From an uncultured Alphaproteobacteria bacterium (GTDB lineage Bacteria; Pseudomonadota; Alphaproteobacteria; Micavibrionales; Micavibrionaceae), in the NCBI GenBank assembly GCA_937128575.1, contig CAKZMN010000237.1, positions 1 through 7,154 of the forward strand: a stretch of DNA of 7,154 nucleotides, read 5' to 3'. Below, piece after piece: positions 5,890 through 7,154 of this stretch. Numbering within the stretch: the first letter of the stretch is position 1; every line of letters begins with the position of its first letter. The translations under genes were made by a program, and so were the position numbers. Under the pieces are notes generated by a model. It made no database searches, was not told where the DNA came from, and worked only from the letters and a program-made list of their open reading frames with translations.

Positions 5890-6056
5890 GATGTTTTCAT
5901 TTTCTTTTTGCGCGCCAACTATTTGACTTCCCTTATAGATTAGCGCGTTTTATATAGATCTGTAAATTTTTCTGTGGTGTATACGGAAAATTCTTAGCTC
6001 TGCGCCCCTGATCTATGGTACTCTATAACTATCTTAATAATCAGAGGTTCTCTTTG
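5890..6056. other. Divergent intergenic region between the secreted-protein gene and the phoH leader
   Basis: This AT-rich region must drive transcription both ways. On the plus strand a TTGACT (5923-5928) and a TATAAC (6024-6029) occur, but neither has a well-spaced partner. On the minus strand a TATAAG (5937-5932) could be a -10 for the secreted-protein gene, again without a good -35. An imperfect dyad is visible with AATTTT at 5965-5970 and AAAATT at 5987-5992. I find no confident promoter or RNA gene here. Confidence 0.3.
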
Positions 6057-6158
6057 ATGAAGTCTACAAATACTGAAATATCTCCCCTTCCAGACGATTA
6101 TCAAAATCGATCGTCACACCACTCCCTTTGTACATTGTTACTCTTTTTAACTTCTTGA
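6057..6158 (+). CDS. Possible 33-residue leader peptide upstream of phoH
   Basis: A small frame starts at ATG 6057 and stops at TGA 6156-6158, 25 bp before the phoH ATG and in a different frame from it. AGAGG at 6043-6047 stands nine bases upstream, well placed as a ribosome binding site. The predicted peptide begins MKSTNTEISPLPDDYQN, and its last third is hydrophobic (SLCTLLLFLTS). It contains a Leu-rich run but no hairpin pair that would make a classical attenuator, and I know no family for it. It could be a real small protein, a translated leader that couples to phoH, or chance. Confidence 0.3.
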   Translation: MKSTNTEISPLPDDYQNRSSHHSLCTLLLFLTS

Positions 6159-6183
6159 ACCCCCACCAGAAGAAGGATCGCTC

Positions 6184-6939
6184 ATGTCTAAAAAAACATC
6201 CTCGAAAAAATCTCGTAAATCACGCCATCAATTCGAAGTGCACAATAACATGCGCCACGATAATGCAAGTGACTGGCACCCATTGGCCGAAGAAATAGAC
6301 GGACGACGCGACAAAAAATACGTTAAAAACATTAAACCCAGATCCGAAGGACAAGCGCAGCTTATGCAGTCCATTAAGGATCATTCTCTGACGTTGGCGA
6401 TTGGGCCGGCGGGTACGGGCAAAACCTATCTCGCGATTTCTTCCGCGGTTGAGGCACTTGAAAAAGGTGAGGTCGAGCGGATTATTCTTTCACGCCCCGC
6501 CATGGAGGCCGGTGAGTCTCTTGGTTTTTTACCAGGTGATTTGCATGAAAAAATGGCGCCTTATCTGCGTCCGCTTTATGACTCTCTGGGTGACCGGATG
6601 GGCGGCAAAAAGGTGAAGCAAATGCTTGATGATGGCACGATTGAAATTGCACCCATCGGCTTTATGCGCGGACGCACATTGAATAACGCGTTCGTTGTAA
6701 TTGACGAGGCGCAGAACTGTACGTACGGACAGCTGAAAATGATTTTATCGCGCCTTGGCTGGCATTCCACGATGGTGGTCACGGGTGATCCGGATCAGTC
6801 AGACTTGTTAGAAGGAATTTCAGGGCTATCAGAAACATCCAAGAGATTAGGAGAAGTGCGCAATGTTGGGGTTATCCACCTCGATCAGAGCGATATTGTA
6901 CGCCACCCTCTTGTCGCGGAAATGCTTAATGTTCTATAA
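6184..6939 (+). CDS. PhoH-family P-loop ATPase, short stand-alone form
   Basis: This 251-residue protein has all core motifs of the PhoH family: Walker A GPAGTGKT (74-81), the PhoH hallmark SRPAMEAGESLGFLPGDL (103-120), MRGRTLNN (161-168) leading into Walker B VVIDEAQN (171-178), sensor-like TGDPDQSDL (200-208) and an arginine in DIVRHPLV (237-244). PhoH proteins are helicase-like ATPases tied to RNA metabolism; the name comes from phosphate-starvation induction in E. coli. YbeZ-type members are about 350 residues with an extra N-terminal domain and sit next to ybeY. This one lacks that domain and has instead a basic N-terminal tail (KKTSSKKSRKSRH) that might bind nucleic acid. No ybeY or miaB neighbour is present. 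GAAGGA at 6172-6177 is a good ribosome binding site six bases before the ATG. Similar short forms occur in phages, but no phage genes surround it here. The family is certain; the cellular task is not. Confidence 0.93.
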   Translation: MSKKTSSKKSRKSRHQFEVHNNMRHDNASDWHPLAEEIDGRRDKKYVKNIKPRSEGQAQLMQSIKDHSLTLAIGPAGTGKTYLAISSAVEALEKGEVERIILSRPAMEAGESLGFLPGDLHEKMAPYLRPLYDSLGDRMGGKKVKQMLDDGTIEIAPIGFMRGRTLNNAFVVIDEAQNCTYGQLKMILSRLGWHSTMVVTGDPDQSDLLEGISGLSETSKRLGEVRNVGVIHLDQSDIVRHPLVAEMLNVL

Positions 6940-6943
6940 GGTT

Positions 6944-6984
6944 TAGCATCATCGCTCAAGATGCTGTGTTTGGGTAACCAAACA
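6944..6984 (+). other. Two tandem stem-loops in the phoH 3' untranslated region
   Basis: AGCATC (6945-6950) pairs with GATGCT (6960-6965), and directly after it TGTTTGG (6967-6973) pairs with CCAAACA (6978-6984) around the loop GTAA, which in RNA is a stable GNRA-type tetraloop. The first hairpin starts five bases after the phoH stop and the second abuts the terminator hairpin, leaving almost no unpaired sequence. They may shield the mRNA 3' end or be part of a small RNA released from it. Pairing is visible; function is inference. Confidence 0.5.
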
Positions 6985-6985
6985 A

Positions 6986-7017
6986 AAAAGTCGCGGGAAA
7001 CCCCTCTCGCGGCTTTT
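6986..7017. terminator. Bidirectional terminator between phoH and the right-edge gene
   Basis: AAAAGTCGCG (6986-6995) pairs with CGCGGCTTTT (7008-7017), ten pairs including one G-U wobble, around a 12-base loop. T-rich sequence continues to 7025 on the plus strand, and the run of As at 6984-6989 gives a T-tract on the minus strand. The convergent gene stops at 7024-7026, so the hairpin can serve both transcripts. Confidence 0.88.
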
Positions 7018-7023
7018 GCTTTT

Positions 7024-7154
7024 TTAAAGGACTATCGTGGTGGGTTTAAACGCTGCGCCACTTACAACTTTGTCAGCCAAAGCTTTGAAAATTTCTGCTT
7101 GAGCGCGCGTATTAAATTCAGCAACGCGCACTTCGTCATAGGCCGTACCGCGAA
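7024..7154 (-). CDS. C-terminal end of an unidentified protein (5' end outside window)
   Basis: Reading the minus strand from the right edge (first full codon at 7152-7150), one frame stays open for 42 residues to a TAA at 7026-7024. The peptide begins RGTAYDEVRVAEFNTRA and ends FKPTTIVL. Its balanced composition, with an amphipathic helix-like stretch (AEIFKALADKVV), reads like genuine protein. The other two minus frames are poor: one stops within a few codons, and the other gives a basic, Lys/Leu-rich sequence. The stop sits just beyond a terminator that works in this direction. I do not recognise the family from so short a piece; no function is proposed. Confidence 0.6.
   Translation of the reverse strand, partial: RGTAYDEVRVAEFNTRAQAEIFKALADKVVSGAAFKPTTIVL

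Noticed and set aside
6184..6939. phoH as a sign of an embedded phage
   Set aside because: Short PhoH genes occur in phages, but no phage structural, replication or integration genes are nearby and the neighbours are ordinary bacterial genes.

Overview
The window looks like a stretch of chromosomal housekeeping DNA from a moderately AT-leaning alphaproteobacterium. I infer the class from the overall character of the NrdB, threonine dehydratase, Amt and short PhoH proteins; no rRNA or other decisive marker is present. I see no transposase, integrase, CRISPR array, tRNA or phage structural gene.

Layout, left to right. Positions 2-265 (+) hold the C-terminal end of a TerC-family membrane protein. 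Positions 336-911 (+) encode a small ECF-like sigma factor with no adjacent anti-sigma gene. The next 210 bases form a rich control region: two NrdR-type boxes exactly 32 bp apart, overlapping promoter-like hexamers, then a perfect hairpin. It serves nrdB at 1122-2207 (+), the small subunit of class I ribonucleotide reductase, which ends in a strong intrinsic terminator. An Amt ammonium transporter follows at 2367-3845 (+). It has a possible sigma-54 promoter and an unusual lysine-rich C-terminal tail. A bidirectional terminator separates it from a convergent minus-strand pair: threonine ammonia-lyase with an ACT domain (5144-3927), and upstream of it a secreted, highly charged protein of unknown function (5889-5230). 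A divergent intergenic region containing a possible 33-codon leader ORF leads to a short stand-alone PhoH-family ATPase at 6184-6939 (+). Three consecutive stem-loops follow phoH, the last being a terminator shared with a minus-strand gene that runs off the right edge (7154-7024).

How the genes fit together: nrdB makes dNTP precursors and is probably repressed by NrdR when dATP is plentiful. Amt and threonine dehydratase both belong to nitrogen and amino-acid metabolism but sit on opposite strands and are not an operon. No single new multi-gene system is evident. The points most worth a second look are the Amt lysine tail, the NrdR/promoter architecture of an nrdB that lacks a neighbouring nrdA, the small ORF before phoH and the hairpin cluster after it, and the unknown secreted protein.
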